DNA of 64,000 nt from Nitrospirota bacterium (GTDB taxonomy: Bacteria > Nitrospirota > UBA9217). A program made the position numbers and the translations under genes. The notes beneath the pieces are model-generated. The model was not told the DNA's origin and did no database searches. It was given only the letters and a program-made list of their open reading frames with translations. Shown in pieces: positions 34,995 through 45,447 of this stretch (position 1 is the stretch's first letter; each line of letters opens with the position of its first letter). Location: NCBI GenBank assembly GCA_023229435.1, contig JALNZF010000012.1, positions 1 to 64,000 of the forward strand, in the 5' to 3' direction.

Positions 34995-35048
34995 CACTGT
35001 GTTAGAATTATCGTTCAGCGGTGTTGTTCACGAATGTTCAGACTGCCT

Positions 35049-38000
35049 TCACCTCGCCTCCTGGTCAACTTTCATCTCGACCAGTCCCTTTATTTTGGGC
35101 AGCAGCGAGGTTGTCGACGGGTATTTTTTCCCGGAGGCAACAGCCTTGTTCTGCTCTTCGTAATAGAGCGCCTGAACGCTTTTCAAAACATCGTCAACAA
35201 AGTCAGTAATATATGCTTCTTTATTCGCGCCATGGACTTTTAATTTCCCGAAAACAGTCCGGGTGTTCTGGTCGACGAAAAAGACTCTCGCGCTTTCAGG
35301 ACTGTTCTGTAATAAAACCGCTGAAAATCGTATTTTAACAATCTCCTTTTCATTGATAAGCGTCAATTCGATTTGTTTAAGGAGCTTCGGTGTTCCCCCG
35401 CTTTCTTCAGATGTTTCGTTTTTCAGGAACCGCCAGGGCGCATAAGCGGGGTATTGAGCATCCAGCTCGGCCGTCAGTTTTGCATACTCCGGAGCGTCAG
35501 TACGTCCGGCAAGCATCAGCACATGGGCACGATCATCCAGAATAGCGGCGCGTGAATTCTTTTCCCATCGTTCTATCTGCCTGGCCCGTCCAATCTCATC
35601 AACAGGGCTGAGCAGATAGGGGAGGATGCTTTCCCGGTATTTTATCAAGTCGTAGGTATTCGTCCACATAAGATAGCCCTTCCCGATGCTCTGGGGAGCG
35701 GAAAATTCGAGGTATAAATTGTCGTCCGTATTGATTACTCCTCCGGAACTGTATGCCCTGGCGCCTTCGGTCCCCATCAGGAAATAGCTCAGGAAAGCTT
35801 CGGCCGACCCCATCTTGACCCGTGCCAGATCCTGCAGGACCTGCGGTTCCCTGATCCGGCGCTCCAGATCCTTTTCGTCAATGATGATGGGGGCGTTGCT
35901 GCCGATAAGCTCCACGTCATCATGGGTCAGCCATACCATGATGTATGGAAAATTTTGTCTCAGGGTTGCGACAATTGACTTGAGGTTTTCATCGGAAAGC
36001 TCATAGAGGGGGAGCCATTGGCAGACAATGCCGCCCGGATTGAGATGTTCCGCTGCAAGTTTGAAATACTCGGTCGAGTAGAGATACCCGGTCCCGCTGA
36101 ACCAGGGATGGATCGGATCCGCGGTAATGACATCAAATTTCTCTTTCGTGGTCATCAGGAAATTCCGGCCATCGTTAAAGACGATCCTCAGCTTGGGATT
36201 GTCCAGGACATAGTGGTTGTAAATACCGAACGTCCTTGCCACACCAAGCACCTTTGGTTCGATCTCGGCGAGCGTGATCTGTTCCACGCTCGGGTGCACC
36301 GACGTGGCGCCCAGGGTCATGCCGCTGCCCGTGCCGAGCACGAAGACCTTCTTCGGGTTCTTATTGAGCAGCATCGGCAGATGCCCCAGCGTGTACTGGC
36401 ATTGCATTCCTTCGTTGCTGTTTGATGCCTCCACCCTGCCGTTGGTGATGAAAGACAGGAACTCCCCCGATTGAATGGAACTTACGATCGCCTGGGCGCC
36501 CTCACCATAGTAAATGATGTTGGCGGTGTTCATGATTTCCCGGGCCTTCTCCGGCGTGCTGTACATCTCGCGGTGGTTGGACTGATAAAGGGCGTAATAT
36601 TTGATATCCCAGAGCCGCCACATGCCGGGATTCAGAAGCAGGAAAAGAATGACGGCAGCCACAGCGCCGGCTGTCGCCCAATTCAAGGACTTTTTCCCCT
36701 TGATGCTCACCATCACGAGCAGGCCATACCCAATGTTGATCAGGATGATCAACTGCAGGGACAGTTGCAGCCCGAGCAGATAGATGAGGACAAAACCGCT
36801 CACAGCAGACCCGAGAATGGCCCCGATCGTATTGTAGGACAGGATTTCGCCGACCACCGAACCGACCTGTTTTTTATGCCTGCTGTGGATGGCGCCGGCC
36901 AGCGGGAACGCGATACCCATGAAAAATGCAGGAACAAACAGGAAGGAAAACGCGAGGACAAAATTTACCAGCTGACTCGTTTTGAACGGATCAAGATTGG
37001 ATTTAAGGTTATGAACAGCATCGTAAAGAAACGCTGAATAAGTCGGCAGGTCCCTGATATGGAGCGTTACGAGCAGCGCCGCAATGCCGATCATCACCTG
37101 GGTAAGTCCAAAACCGATGACCGAATTCAAGCCGTATCCCGTTGTTCCGTCCGGGCGCATTCCCGATCTTTTGATCATCAGACCGTAGGCCGCGCTCCCG
37201 AGACCGATTCCCGTAAGGAAGGCCATCAACAGAAGGGTAAAGCCATAGGTGCTTGCGCCGATTATGATGCTGAGGATCCTGGTCCACAGGACCTCGTATC
37301 CCAGAGCGCAGAACCCGCTGACGCCAATACCCCAGAGCACCAGCTTGAGCGAGAAAGCGGACACACACGGTTCCTTCGTGTCCCCCGACAGTGCAGCATC
37401 AGTCAGATTCTCATCCCCCCTGTCAGCTTCATCCAGGACCACCTGGGCCTTATTCTGCAGCGCAATACTGAGTATGCCGATCAGCACATTGAGCAGCAAT
37501 GCTGCCGTGATGGTCGTGCTCACCGAATAATAGCGAAGCAGGAAAAAACCGGCTGACGCGGCGCCGACAACAGCTCCCAGCGTATTGAATCCATACAGGA
37601 AGGAAAGCCGCCGGCCCGGTCCCTTCATGTGGCCGGTCGTGAAGCTCGACAGGACCGGAAGCGTGCCTCCCATGAGCGTGGTGGGCACGATCATGGCGAT
37701 TGCAGCCAGTGTAAAACGTATGAACGAGAGGTAAACAGGGGACGTGTCCGCTATCCGGGCAAGAGGGACATACAGCGATGGATAAAAACGGATCAGGGCA
37801 AGAAACACCAGGGCAGATGCGGCAATGCCTAACTCAAGAAATCCGTACAGCCGCAACAATCGGGTGTACCTGCCGGCATACTTGCCGATCGTGTAGCTCC
37901 CGAAGGCGAGACCGCCCATGAAAACAGACAAAACCGTTGTTACCGCCAGGTGGGAGCCGCCAAAGATCAGGCTCAGGTAGCGGACCCATACCACCTCGTA

Positions 38001-38066
38001 CATGAGGGCGGCCGCGCCTGACAGGAAAAAAAGCAGGTAAATAAGACTTAAAATGATTATTTGCAT
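35049..38066 (-). CDS. Giant membrane protein with spermidine-synthase-like domain, copy 1
   Basis: 1005 residues. Two sets of hydrophobic helices (roughly 5-210 and 245-480) resemble the 'fused MFS/spermidine synthase' family (LSGAAALMYEVVWVRYLSLI at the N-terminus). A cytoplasmic SpeE-type Rossmann domain follows (about 510-790: FITNGRVEASN, VLGTGSGMTLGA, FNDGRNFL, TADPIHPWFSG, LNPGGIVCQWLP), then a C-terminal region of about 200 residues of unknown fold. The usual polyamine-binding aspartates are not clearly conserved, so polyamine synthesis is doubtful; the true substrate is unknown. Copy 2 lies directly upstream. Confidence 0.85.
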   Translation of the reverse strand: MQIIILSLIYLLFFLSGAAALMYEVVWVRYLSLIFGGSHLAVTTVLSVFMGGLAFGSYTIGKYAGRYTRLLRLYGFLELGIAASALVFLALIRFYPSLYVPLARIADTSPVYLSFIRFTLAAIAMIVPTTLMGGTLPVLSSFTTGHMKGPGRRLSFLYGFNTLGAVVGAASAGFFLLRYYSVSTTITAALLLNVLIGILSIALQNKAQVVLDEADRGDENLTDAALSGDTKEPCVSAFSLKLVLWGIGVSGFCALGYEVLWTRILSIIIGASTYGFTLLLMAFLTGIGLGSAAYGLMIKRSGMRPDGTTGYGLNSVIGFGLTQVMIGIAALLVTLHIRDLPTYSAFLYDAVHNLKSNLDPFKTSQLVNFVLAFSFLFVPAFFMGIAFPLAGAIHSRHKKQVGSVVGEILSYNTIGAILGSAVSGFVLIYLLGLQLSLQLIILINIGYGLLVMVSIKGKKSLNWATAGAVAAVILFLLLNPGMWRLWDIKYYALYQSNHREMYSTPEKAREIMNTANIIYYGEGAQAIVSSIQSGEFLSFITNGRVEASNSNEGMQCQYTLGHLPMLLNKNPKKVFVLGTGSGMTLGATSVHPSVEQITLAEIEPKVLGVARTFGIYNHYVLDNPKLRIVFNDGRNFLMTTKEKFDVITADPIHPWFSGTGYLYSTEYFKLAAEHLNPGGIVCQWLPLYELSDENLKSIVATLRQNFPYIMVWLTHDDVELIGSNAPIIIDEKDLERRIREPQVLQDLARVKMGSAEAFLSYFLMGTEGARAYSSGGVINTDDNLYLEFSAPQSIGKGYLMWTNTYDLIKYRESILPYLLSPVDEIGRARQIERWEKNSRAAILDDRAHVLMLAGRTDAPEYAKLTAELDAQYPAYAPWRFLKNETSEESGGTPKLLKQIELTLINEKEIVKIRFSAVLLQNSPESARVFFVDQNTRTVFGKLKVHGANKEAYITDFVDDVLKSVQALYYEEQNKAVASGKKYPSTTSLLPKIKGLVEMKVDQEAR

Positions 38067-38141
38067 AACATGCCTCTTCTCTCCGAGGAGCGATCAGTCA
38101 AACAGTCAAGGATATGCGATTGAGTGCTGTCCTGACTGCTG

Positions 38142-41100
38142 TTACTGGCCTGCATTCCGTTCGACAAGATTTCTAATTTTAGGAAAGAGAGCGGTTGCTG
38201 ACGGTTTTGTCTTGCCGGAGGCGGCCGCGAACTTCAGCTCATCGTTATAGAGCGACTGAACACCGAGCACTATGCTGTCCACAACCCCTGCAATATAACG
38301 TTCCCTATTCGCTCCCCTGACCCTCAGCTTCCCGAAAATAACTCGTGAGTTGCCGTCAACAAAGAGCACCCGCGCTGCTTCGTCGGTATTCCTCATTATG
38401 ACTGCCGCAAATTTGAGAGTAACTGCTTCCCCCCTGTCGTTGATCATTGCCAGCTCGATTTGCTTGAGGAGTGTCGGTGTCCCGCCCGCTTCATCAGGCA
38501 TCTCGGTTCTCAGGTAACGCCAGCGGGCGTAGGAGGGATAGCGTGCGTCAAGTTCAGCCGACAATTTCTTAAACTCAGGGTCCTCAAATCGTCCGGCAAG
38601 CGCCAGGACGTGTGCCTGATCATTCAGGAGCGCTGCTTTGAAATTTCGCTCCCACCTGCTTTTCTGCGCGGCCCTCCCGGCCTGATCCTCGGGGCGGTGG
38701 AGATAGGGAAGAATGCTTTCCCGGTAGGTAAGCAGGGTGGATACATTCTCCTGCTGCAGCCGACTGATGCCGATGCTTTGGGGCGCTGAAAATTCAAGGT
38801 ACAGGTTGTCGTCCGTATTGACTATTCCCCCGCTGCTGTACGTTCTGGCGCCCTCGGTCCCCATCAGGAAATAGCTCAGGAAATCCTCGGCCGACCCCAT
38901 CTTGACCCGTGCCAGATCCTGCAGAATCTCCGGTTCCCTGATGCGCCGCTCCAGTTCCTTTTCGTCAATGACAATGGGGGAATTGCTGCCGATAAGCTCC
39001 GCGTCTGTTTGTGTCAGCCAAACCATCGTATAGGAAAAATTATTTCTCAAGGTTTGCACAATTGACTTGAGGTTTGCTTCAGAAAGCTCATAGAGGGGGA
39101 GCCACTGGCAGAGAATGCCGCCCGGGTTGAGATGTTCCGCCGCAAGTTTAAAATACTCGGTCGAATAGAGGTACCCGGCCCCGCTGAACCAGGGATGGAT
39201 CGGATCAGCGGTAATGACATCAAATTTTTCTTTCGTGGTCATCAGGAAGTTCCGGCCATCGTTAAAGACGATCCTCAGTTTGGGATTGTCCAGGACATAG
39301 TGGTTGTAAATACCGAACGTCCTTGCCACACCAAGCACCTTCGGCTCGATCTCGGCGAGCGTGATCTGCTCCACGCTCGGGTGCACCGACGTGGCGCCCA
39401 GGGTCATGCCGCTGCCCGTGCCGAGCACGAAGACTTTCTTCGGGTTCTTATTGAGCAGCATCGGCAGGTGTCCCAGCGTGTACTGGCACTGCATATCATT
39501 GCCGGCATTCGATGCTTCAACCCTGCCGTTGGTTATGAACGTCTGGAACTCCCCCGACTGTATAGAGCTCACGATCGCCTGGGCGCCCTCTCCATAATAC
39601 AGGATGTCCGCGTTCTCCATGGCGGTTCTGGCTTTTTCCGGCGTGCTGTACATCTCCGGGTGGTTGGATTGATAAATGGCGTAATATTTTATGTTCCAGA
39701 GCCGCCACATGCCGGGATTCAGAAGCAGGAAAAGAATGATGGCAGCCATGGAAGCGGCTGTCGCCCAATTCAAAAACTTTTTCTCTTTGACGCTCACCAT
39801 GACAAGCAGGCCATACCCGATGTTGATCAGGATGATCAATTGCAGGGATTGCTGAATCCCGAGCAGATAGATGAGGACAAAACCGCTCACAGCCGACCCG
39901 AGAATGGCCCCGATCGTGTTGTAGGACAGGATCTCGCCCACCGCCGGGCCCACCAGCTTTTTGTAGTGGCCATGGATCGTGCCGGCAAGCGGGAATGCGA
40001 TGCCCATGAAAAACGCCGGTGCGAACATGAAGGAAAATGCAAGGGCAAAATCGGCCATCTGCCGCGCTTTGAACGGATCAACATTGAACTTCAGATCATG
40101 AACAAAATCGTATACAAAAACCGTATACGTCGGCAAGTTCCTGATATGCAGCGTTACGAACAGCGCCGACAGGCCGATAATCACCTGTATGAGACCAAAA
40201 CCGATGACCGCTTTCCCGGAATATTGCTCTGTTCCTCTACGCGGTTTTCCCAGTATCCTGAGAAACAGACCGTACGCGCCGCTCCCGAGGCCGATTCCCG
40301 CAAGGAAGGCCATCAACAGCAGGGTAAAGCCGTACGTACTCGCGCCGATGACGATGCTGAGGATCCTGGTCCAGAGCACCTCATATCCCAAGGCGCAGAA
40401 TCCGCTCACCCCCCCGCCCCAGAGCACCAGCTTGAGGGGAAAGAGTGTCCCCGGGGGGGGGGCCGCGACCGTTCGCGGGATATCGCCCTTCTCCACAGCG
40501 TTCTCTCCCGTGACCGCTTTGCCGAGGGCCGCCTGCGCCCTGCCCTGCAGCGCAATTGCCAGGACGCCGATCAGAACATTGATAACCACTGCAATGGTCA
40601 TCGCGGTACTAACGGAATAACGAGGCAGAAAAAAGAAACCGGTTGCGGCGACGCCGACCACAGCACCGATGGTATTAAATCCGTAAAGAAAAGAGAAACG
40701 ACTGCCCGGTCCCTGCGCGCTTCTTGTGACGAGACTCGACAATACCGGGAGTGTTCCTCCCATCAGCGTGGTTGGTACGATCAGGGCGATTATTGAAAAC
40801 AGAATACGGATGCTTGAGAGATAAACAGGCGAGGAGTCGGATATCCGGGCAAGCGGTACATAAATTGACGGGTAGAAGCGCATCAATGCCAGAAATGCAA
40901 GGGCTGATGCGGCAATTCCCAACTCAAGCAACCCGTACAGCCGCAACAATTGTTTGTACTTGCCGACACGCTTGCCGATTGTATAGCTCCCGAGAGCAAG
41001 GCCACCCATAAAAACAGCCAGGACCGTGGTTACCGCGAGGTGAGAGCCTCCAAAGATCAGGCTCAGGTAGCGGACCCAAACCAACTCGTAGATAAGCGCG

Positions 41101-41156
41101 GCCGCCCCGGAAAGGAAAAAGAGCAGGTAGACAAGGCTGAGAATGAGTATTTGCAT
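38142..41156 (-). CDS. Giant membrane protein with spermidine-synthase-like domain, copy 2
   Basis: 1004 residues, same architecture as copy 1 (LSGAAALIYELVWVRYLSLI; VLGTGSGMTLGA; TADPIHPWFSG; C-terminal LLKQIELAMINDR region). The two are tandem paralogues 75 bases apart. Over the Rossmann domain their DNA is nearly identical (36,040-36,400 against 39,140-39,500), while the C-terminal 200 residues have diverged. It heads the minus-strand block SpeE-like x2, GT-C, TMTC-like, which diverges from the long plus-strand array at 41464. Confidence 0.85.
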   Translation of the reverse strand: MQILILSLVYLLFFLSGAAALIYELVWVRYLSLIFGGSHLAVTTVLAVFMGGLALGSYTIGKRVGKYKQLLRLYGLLELGIAASALAFLALMRFYPSIYVPLARISDSSPVYLSSIRILFSIIALIVPTTLMGGTLPVLSSLVTRSAQGPGSRFSFLYGFNTIGAVVGVAATGFFFLPRYSVSTAMTIAVVINVLIGVLAIALQGRAQAALGKAVTGENAVEKGDIPRTVAAPPPGTLFPLKLVLWGGGVSGFCALGYEVLWTRILSIVIGASTYGFTLLLMAFLAGIGLGSGAYGLFLRILGKPRRGTEQYSGKAVIGFGLIQVIIGLSALFVTLHIRNLPTYTVFVYDFVHDLKFNVDPFKARQMADFALAFSFMFAPAFFMGIAFPLAGTIHGHYKKLVGPAVGEILSYNTIGAILGSAVSGFVLIYLLGIQQSLQLIILINIGYGLLVMVSVKEKKFLNWATAASMAAIILFLLLNPGMWRLWNIKYYAIYQSNHPEMYSTPEKARTAMENADILYYGEGAQAIVSSIQSGEFQTFITNGRVEASNAGNDMQCQYTLGHLPMLLNKNPKKVFVLGTGSGMTLGATSVHPSVEQITLAEIEPKVLGVARTFGIYNHYVLDNPKLRIVFNDGRNFLMTTKEKFDVITADPIHPWFSGAGYLYSTEYFKLAAEHLNPGGILCQWLPLYELSEANLKSIVQTLRNNFSYTMVWLTQTDAELIGSNSPIVIDEKELERRIREPEILQDLARVKMGSAEDFLSYFLMGTEGARTYSSGGIVNTDDNLYLEFSAPQSIGISRLQQENVSTLLTYRESILPYLHRPEDQAGRAAQKSRWERNFKAALLNDQAHVLALAGRFEDPEFKKLSAELDARYPSYARWRYLRTEMPDEAGGTPTLLKQIELAMINDRGEAVTLKFAAVIMRNTDEAARVLFVDGNSRVIFGKLRVRGANRERYIAGVVDSIVLGVQSLYNDELKFAAASGKTKPSATALFPKIRNLVERNAGQ

Positions 41157-41463
41157 AGAGAGAGCCGTATCGCACCGGACTTTCTTGAGATTATATGAAC
41201 AGAGGACAGCAGCTTCCGGAGGAACTATGAACGGTGCAATAATTTAGTTTGCCGTCAGCCTTGCCATTCAGTTCATGCGAATGCCGGTTCATGGTGTCGG
41301 CATCATACACATATTGTTGAGAGAATTCAAGTCGGATTGCCAAACAAATTGCCTATTGCCATCACCGTGGCACATCTGATATCATACTTTACGCAGAGCG
41401 CAGAGAGTTGTTCGAAAAGGCAAACGAAAAAGGCTATCTGGTTTCTCGTGTCAGAGATGGATC
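41157..41463. other. Divergent intergenic region of the island
   Basis: It separates the minus-strand block from the plus-strand TMTC array. A candidate plus-strand promoter is TTGCCA - 18 - TATCAT (about 41355-41384). A six-codon open frame MNGAII (41227-41247) sits behind a good GGAGG site and could be a leader peptide. No gene of normal length is present. Confidence 0.4.
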
Positions 41464-43221
41464 GTGAATATAACCCAAAAAGGTAAATATATTATTGCAG
41501 TCACTATCGCCCTCGCGACAGTGCTGGTATATCTGCCTTCTCTGCGCAATGGTTTTGTTGGTGTGTGGGACGACAATATCAATATCGTCGAGAATCTGCA
41601 TATCCGATCGCTTGATGCAACTTTTTTTCGATGGGCATTCCTTGATTTTCATGGGAGCAACTGGCTCCCGCTCACCTGGATCTCGCTTGCCGTGGACTAT
41701 GCGTTCTGGGGTCTGAATCCCCTGGGATACCACTTGACGAACATCATTCTTCATGTACTCAACACTCTGGTAGTGGTTTTCCTCGTCGTAAAACTGCTTC
41801 AGGCAGCACGAGAGCGAACGACGAAACCCGAGTTCTTAGCCTTCCTGAGCGATCGGGTGATCCTGTTTATCGGAGGAGTGACCGGATTATTATTCGGGAT
41901 CCATCCTGTTCACGTGGAGTCCGTGGCCTGGGCGGCCGAGCGGAAGGATGTTCTCTGCGCGCTGTTCTTCCTGCTGAGCATCATCTGGTATGCGAACTAT
42001 GTGTCCTATAAGACGTATAAGACCTATATGCTCACTCTTGGACTGTTCGTCCTTGCGCTGATGAGCAAGCCCATGGCGGTGAGTCTTCCCGTGGTGCTTC
42101 TCATCCTGGACTGGTATCCCTTGAACAGGATACCGTCCTGGAAAACCATCTGGTCCCTGGTGGTTGAGAAACTACCCTTCTTCCTCATGAGCCTCGTTTC
42201 ATCCATGATCACCATCCTGGCCCAGCGGTCGGGAGACTCCATTGCATCGCTGGATGTTGTGCCTGTATCGTCCCGCTTGCTGGTAGCGGCCCGGTCCCTC
42301 ATCGCATATCTTGGGAAGATGCTGCTGCCGTTGAACCTGGTCCCTTTTTATCCCTATCCCAGGCAGGTGGTCTTGTTCTCATTCGAGTACCTGGCGGTTC
42401 TTGTCCTGATGCTCGGTATTACTGCATGCGCGCTCGTTGCTGCGAAAAGACATCCGGTGTTGCTTGCAGCCTGGGGATACTATGTGGTAACGCTCATACC
42501 TGTCCTTGGCATTGTCCAGGTTGGGAATCAATCCATGGCGGACCGGTACCTCTATTTGCCGAGCATCGGGCCTTTCCTTGTCGGAGGGATCGGCATAGCA
42601 TGGATGGCGAAAAAGGTGACTACCGCGTACAGGAGAGAGACAATGCGACTGCTGGTGTACTCCCTCCTTGCCCTTTGTCTGTTTTTTCCGTTGTCACTTA
42701 TTACCATCAAACAGATGGGCAAGTGGAAAAATAGTTTTGCGCTGTGGGATTATACAATCGCAACGGGCATCGAGAGTGCTGTGGCTTATAATAACCGGGG
42801 GCTCTCGTTAAAGGAAATGGATCAGCGGGGCAACGCAATCGCGGATTTCGAACGCGCAATCGCCTTGGATCCACAGAATTATTTTGCCTATAATAATCTG
42901 GGTGTGGTTTATGGCAAAGACGGGCAGTATCCGCGCTCGATCGAATATTTTCTGAAGGCAATTGCGATAAATCCACAACATGCTGACTCATACTGCAATC
43001 TTGGATTATCTTATTTTAATATGAAGCAAGAGGACAAGGCGCTGGAAAATTATAACAAGGCAATTGAACTGAAGCAGGATTTTGATGCGGCCATTCTGAA
43101 TCGCGGCAATTTATATTTTATTATCGGCAATCGAGCACGTGCCCTGCAGGATTACCGGAAGGCCTGTATGCTCGGGAATAGCAGGGCATGCGAGGTATTG
43201 ACTATTGCCAATGGGGAGTAA
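41464..43221 (+). CDS. TMTC-like GT-C membrane glycosyltransferase with 4 TPRs (paralogue 3)
   Basis: 585 residues. Loop-1 motif VWDDNINIVENLHIRSLD, NWLPLTWISLAVDYAFWGLN, LFGIHPVHVESVAWAAERKD and SMADRYLYLPSIGPF. In one cytoplasmic loop it carries the SYKTYKTYML block found word for word at the DNA level in paralogues at 45448 and 52956. Four TPRs from about residue 440, ending in YRKACMLGNSRACEVL. GTG start; ribosome site weak. First gene of the plus-strand array. Confidence 0.85.
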   Translation: MNITQKGKYIIAVTIALATVLVYLPSLRNGFVGVWDDNINIVENLHIRSLDATFFRWAFLDFHGSNWLPLTWISLAVDYAFWGLNPLGYHLTNIILHVLNTLVVVFLVVKLLQAARERTTKPEFLAFLSDRVILFIGGVTGLLFGIHPVHVESVAWAAERKDVLCALFFLLSIIWYANYVSYKTYKTYMLTLGLFVLALMSKPMAVSLPVVLLILDWYPLNRIPSWKTIWSLVVEKLPFFLMSLVSSMITILAQRSGDSIASLDVVPVSSRLLVAARSLIAYLGKMLLPLNLVPFYPYPRQVVLFSFEYLAVLVLMLGITACALVAAKRHPVLLAAWGYYVVTLIPVLGIVQVGNQSMADRYLYLPSIGPFLVGGIGIAWMAKKVTTAYRRETMRLLVYSLLALCLFFPLSLITIKQMGKWKNSFALWDYTIATGIESAVAYNNRGLSLKEMDQRGNAIADFERAIALDPQNYFAYNNLGVVYGKDGQYPRSIEYFLKAIAINPQHADSYCNLGLSYFNMKQEDKALENYNKAIELKQDFDAAILNRGNLYFIIGNRARALQDYRKACMLGNSRACEVLTIANGE

Positions 43222-43336
43222 CGTGTGGATACAACACTCAGAGGAGAGCCTCTCCGAAAGTGTGTCGGACTGAGCAAATGGGCACGCAAAAGAAAAAAGA
43301 ACAATCGGGCATTGAACGTATCTGGAGGTGCTGGTA

Positions 43337-45373
43337 GTGCGATCCAGGAAATCTAAATACTATCTTGCGCTATTCGTTGCCTTGGCAACATTCATTATCT
43401 ACCTTCCTGCCCTTCGGAACGAGTTCGTGTACTGGGATGATAACCTCTATGTTTTTGAGAACGCAAATATCCGATCGCTTGATGCCGCTTTTTTCCGATG
43501 GGCATTCCTTGGTTTCCACATAAGCAACTGGCATCCTCTCACCTGGATATCCCATGCCGCGGACTACGCCATCTGGGGGCTGAATCCCCTGGGGCATCAT
43601 TTGACGAGCATCATCCTGCACACAATCAACACCGCGCTCGTTGTTTTGCTGGCCCTGAAACTGCTTGAGTTCGTGAGGAAGAGGCCTGCACACAATGGGT
43701 CTGCCTCGTTCTTGAATGACCGGACAATCCTGATCGCGGCGGGAACAACGGGTCTGCTGTTCGGCATCCATCCCGTGCATGTGGAATCCGTGGCCTGGGT
43801 CGCGGAGCGGAAGGACCTGCTGTGCGCCCTGTTCTTTCTGCTGAGCGTCATCGGGTATGTGGAATATGCAGGAAGTCGGCAGTCGGTAGTCGGCAGTCAG
43901 CCGTCGGAAGGCGGGGCAAAAGATGAAACCGGCGGGAAGAATTTCTTGACCAACAGGCAGTATCTTCTGAGCCTCGGGTTTTTTATCCTTGCGCTGATGA
44001 GCAAGCCCATGGCGGTCAGCCTTCCGCTGGTTCTGTTGATTTTTGATTGGTATCCGCTGGGCAGGATAGGCTCCGGGAAGACGTTCCGGGTCGCCTTTGT
44101 CGAGAAACTCCCCTTTATCGTCCTGAGTCTTGTTTCATCGCTTCTGACCATTCTGGCACAGAGGACAGGAGAAGCGATTATATCGGTAGTACAGATACCA
44201 ATTTCAGTACGATCGGTTGTCGCGGCAAAGTCGCTTGTCGCGTATCTTGGGAAGATGCTGCTGCCGATAAATCTAATTCCCTACTATCCCTATTCCTATA
44301 CCAATGACGTATCGCTGTTCTTAGTCGAGAACCTGCTGGCGATTGGACTCGTGGCCGGGATCACGTTGGCCTGTGCGGTCCTGGCGAAAAAACAAAAGGT
44401 TTTGATGTCCGCCTGGGGATATTATATAGTAACGCTCATTCCCGTCCTGGGCATTGTCCAGGTCGGAGAACAGTCCATGGCCGACCGGTATACCTATCTG
44501 CCCGGCTTGGGGCCTTTCCTTATCGCGGGACTCTGTGCCGCCTGGATCGCGGAACGATTTTTTGTGAAACGACAGAATGCGCGCTTTAAAATTGTCCTCG
44601 GCCTTGCGTCCTCGTTTGCCCTTGTTTTTCTATTGTATTCAACCTTCGCACAGATACATATATGGCAAGACAGCATTACTTTGTGGAGCTATGTGATTGA
44701 AAAAACGCCGGGCAAAGTTTCCCTGGCGTATTCACAACGAGGAAGTGTTTTTGGAAAAATAGGACTGACCGATAGGGCTATTGCGGACCTGGAAATGGCC
44801 ATTGCCTTGAATCCGAATAATTATGACGCTTATATGAACCTGGGTGTTGCTTACGAAAAACGGGGTCAGTTCGACAAGGCAACTGAAAACGTTGAAAAGG
44901 CTATTACCGTGAAACCCTCTTCTCACGAAGCCTATCTTTATCGAGGCGTCCTGTATGAGGAAGCGGGTCAGCTTGAAAAGGCCATGGAGGCCTATACGAA
45001 AGCTATCTCGTTGGATCCAACTGATTTCGAAACTTACAATAATCGCGGCGTGGTTTTTGGCAAGATGGGGCGATTTGAGAGGGCGATCGCGGACTATGGT
45101 GAAGCGATCGGACTCAATCCCCTTCACATTAGCGCTCATTCGAACCGCGGCGTAGCTTATACCCTTACCGGCCAATATGACAGGGCGCTGGAAGATTTCA
45201 ACAGGGCGGTCTTCCTAAGTCCGAGTGATCCCCTAATGTACTTTAACCGTGGAACGTTCTATCGAAAAACCGGCAAGAACGAGCTTGCTTCTGCGGATTT
45301 CCAGAATGCCTGTAATCTCGGGGATGAGAGAGCATGCGGCGCTCTGCATAAGTTGACGCAGGGATTGCATTAG
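43337..45373 (+). CDS. TMTC-like GT-C membrane glycosyltransferase with 6 TPRs (paralogue 4)
   Basis: 678 residues. YWDDNLYVFENANIRSLD, NWHPLTWISHAADYAIWGLN, LFGIHPVHVESVAWVAERKD, SMADRYTYLPGLGPF. The cytoplasmic loop after VIGYVEY holds a low-complexity insert (GSRQSVVGSQPSEGG) coded by a tandem AGTCGG-type repeat. Six TPRs from about residue 465, then FQNACNLGDERACGALHKL. GTG at 43337 with GGAGG eight bases upstream, a start layout shared by several paralogues. Confidence 0.87.
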   Translation: MRSRKSKYYLALFVALATFIIYLPALRNEFVYWDDNLYVFENANIRSLDAAFFRWAFLGFHISNWHPLTWISHAADYAIWGLNPLGHHLTSIILHTINTALVVLLALKLLEFVRKRPAHNGSASFLNDRTILIAAGTTGLLFGIHPVHVESVAWVAERKDLLCALFFLLSVIGYVEYAGSRQSVVGSQPSEGGAKDETGGKNFLTNRQYLLSLGFFILALMSKPMAVSLPLVLLIFDWYPLGRIGSGKTFRVAFVEKLPFIVLSLVSSLLTILAQRTGEAIISVVQIPISVRSVVAAKSLVAYLGKMLLPINLIPYYPYSYTNDVSLFLVENLLAIGLVAGITLACAVLAKKQKVLMSAWGYYIVTLIPVLGIVQVGEQSMADRYTYLPGLGPFLIAGLCAAWIAERFFVKRQNARFKIVLGLASSFALVFLLYSTFAQIHIWQDSITLWSYVIEKTPGKVSLAYSQRGSVFGKIGLTDRAIADLEMAIALNPNNYDAYMNLGVAYEKRGQFDKATENVEKAITVKPSSHEAYLYRGVLYEEAGQLEKAMEAYTKAISLDPTDFETYNNRGVVFGKMGRFERAIADYGEAIGLNPLHISAHSNRGVAYTLTGQYDRALEDFNRAVFLSPSDPLMYFNRGTFYRKTGKNELASADFQNACNLGDERACGALHKLTQGLH

Positions 45374-45447
45374 GAGTGCCGCGGAACCACCCGCGAGAAC
45401 GCTATAAAACAACGTCTTATTGTTTTCTCGAATCGTGGAGGTTGAAG

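Noticed and set aside
39132..40796. Plus-strand open frame of 554 codons
   Set aside because: Antisense to the second SpeE-like membrane protein, with low-complexity charged product and no ribosome site.
35049..41156. True spermidine synthases for polyamine production
   Set aside because: Two blocks of membrane helices and an extra C-terminal region, plus location in a glycosylation island, argue against ordinary soluble polyamine enzymes.
41370..41395. TGGCACA before paralogue 3 as a sigma54 promoter
   Set aside because: The -12 TTGC element is missing at the required spacing; a sigma70-type site nearby fits better.
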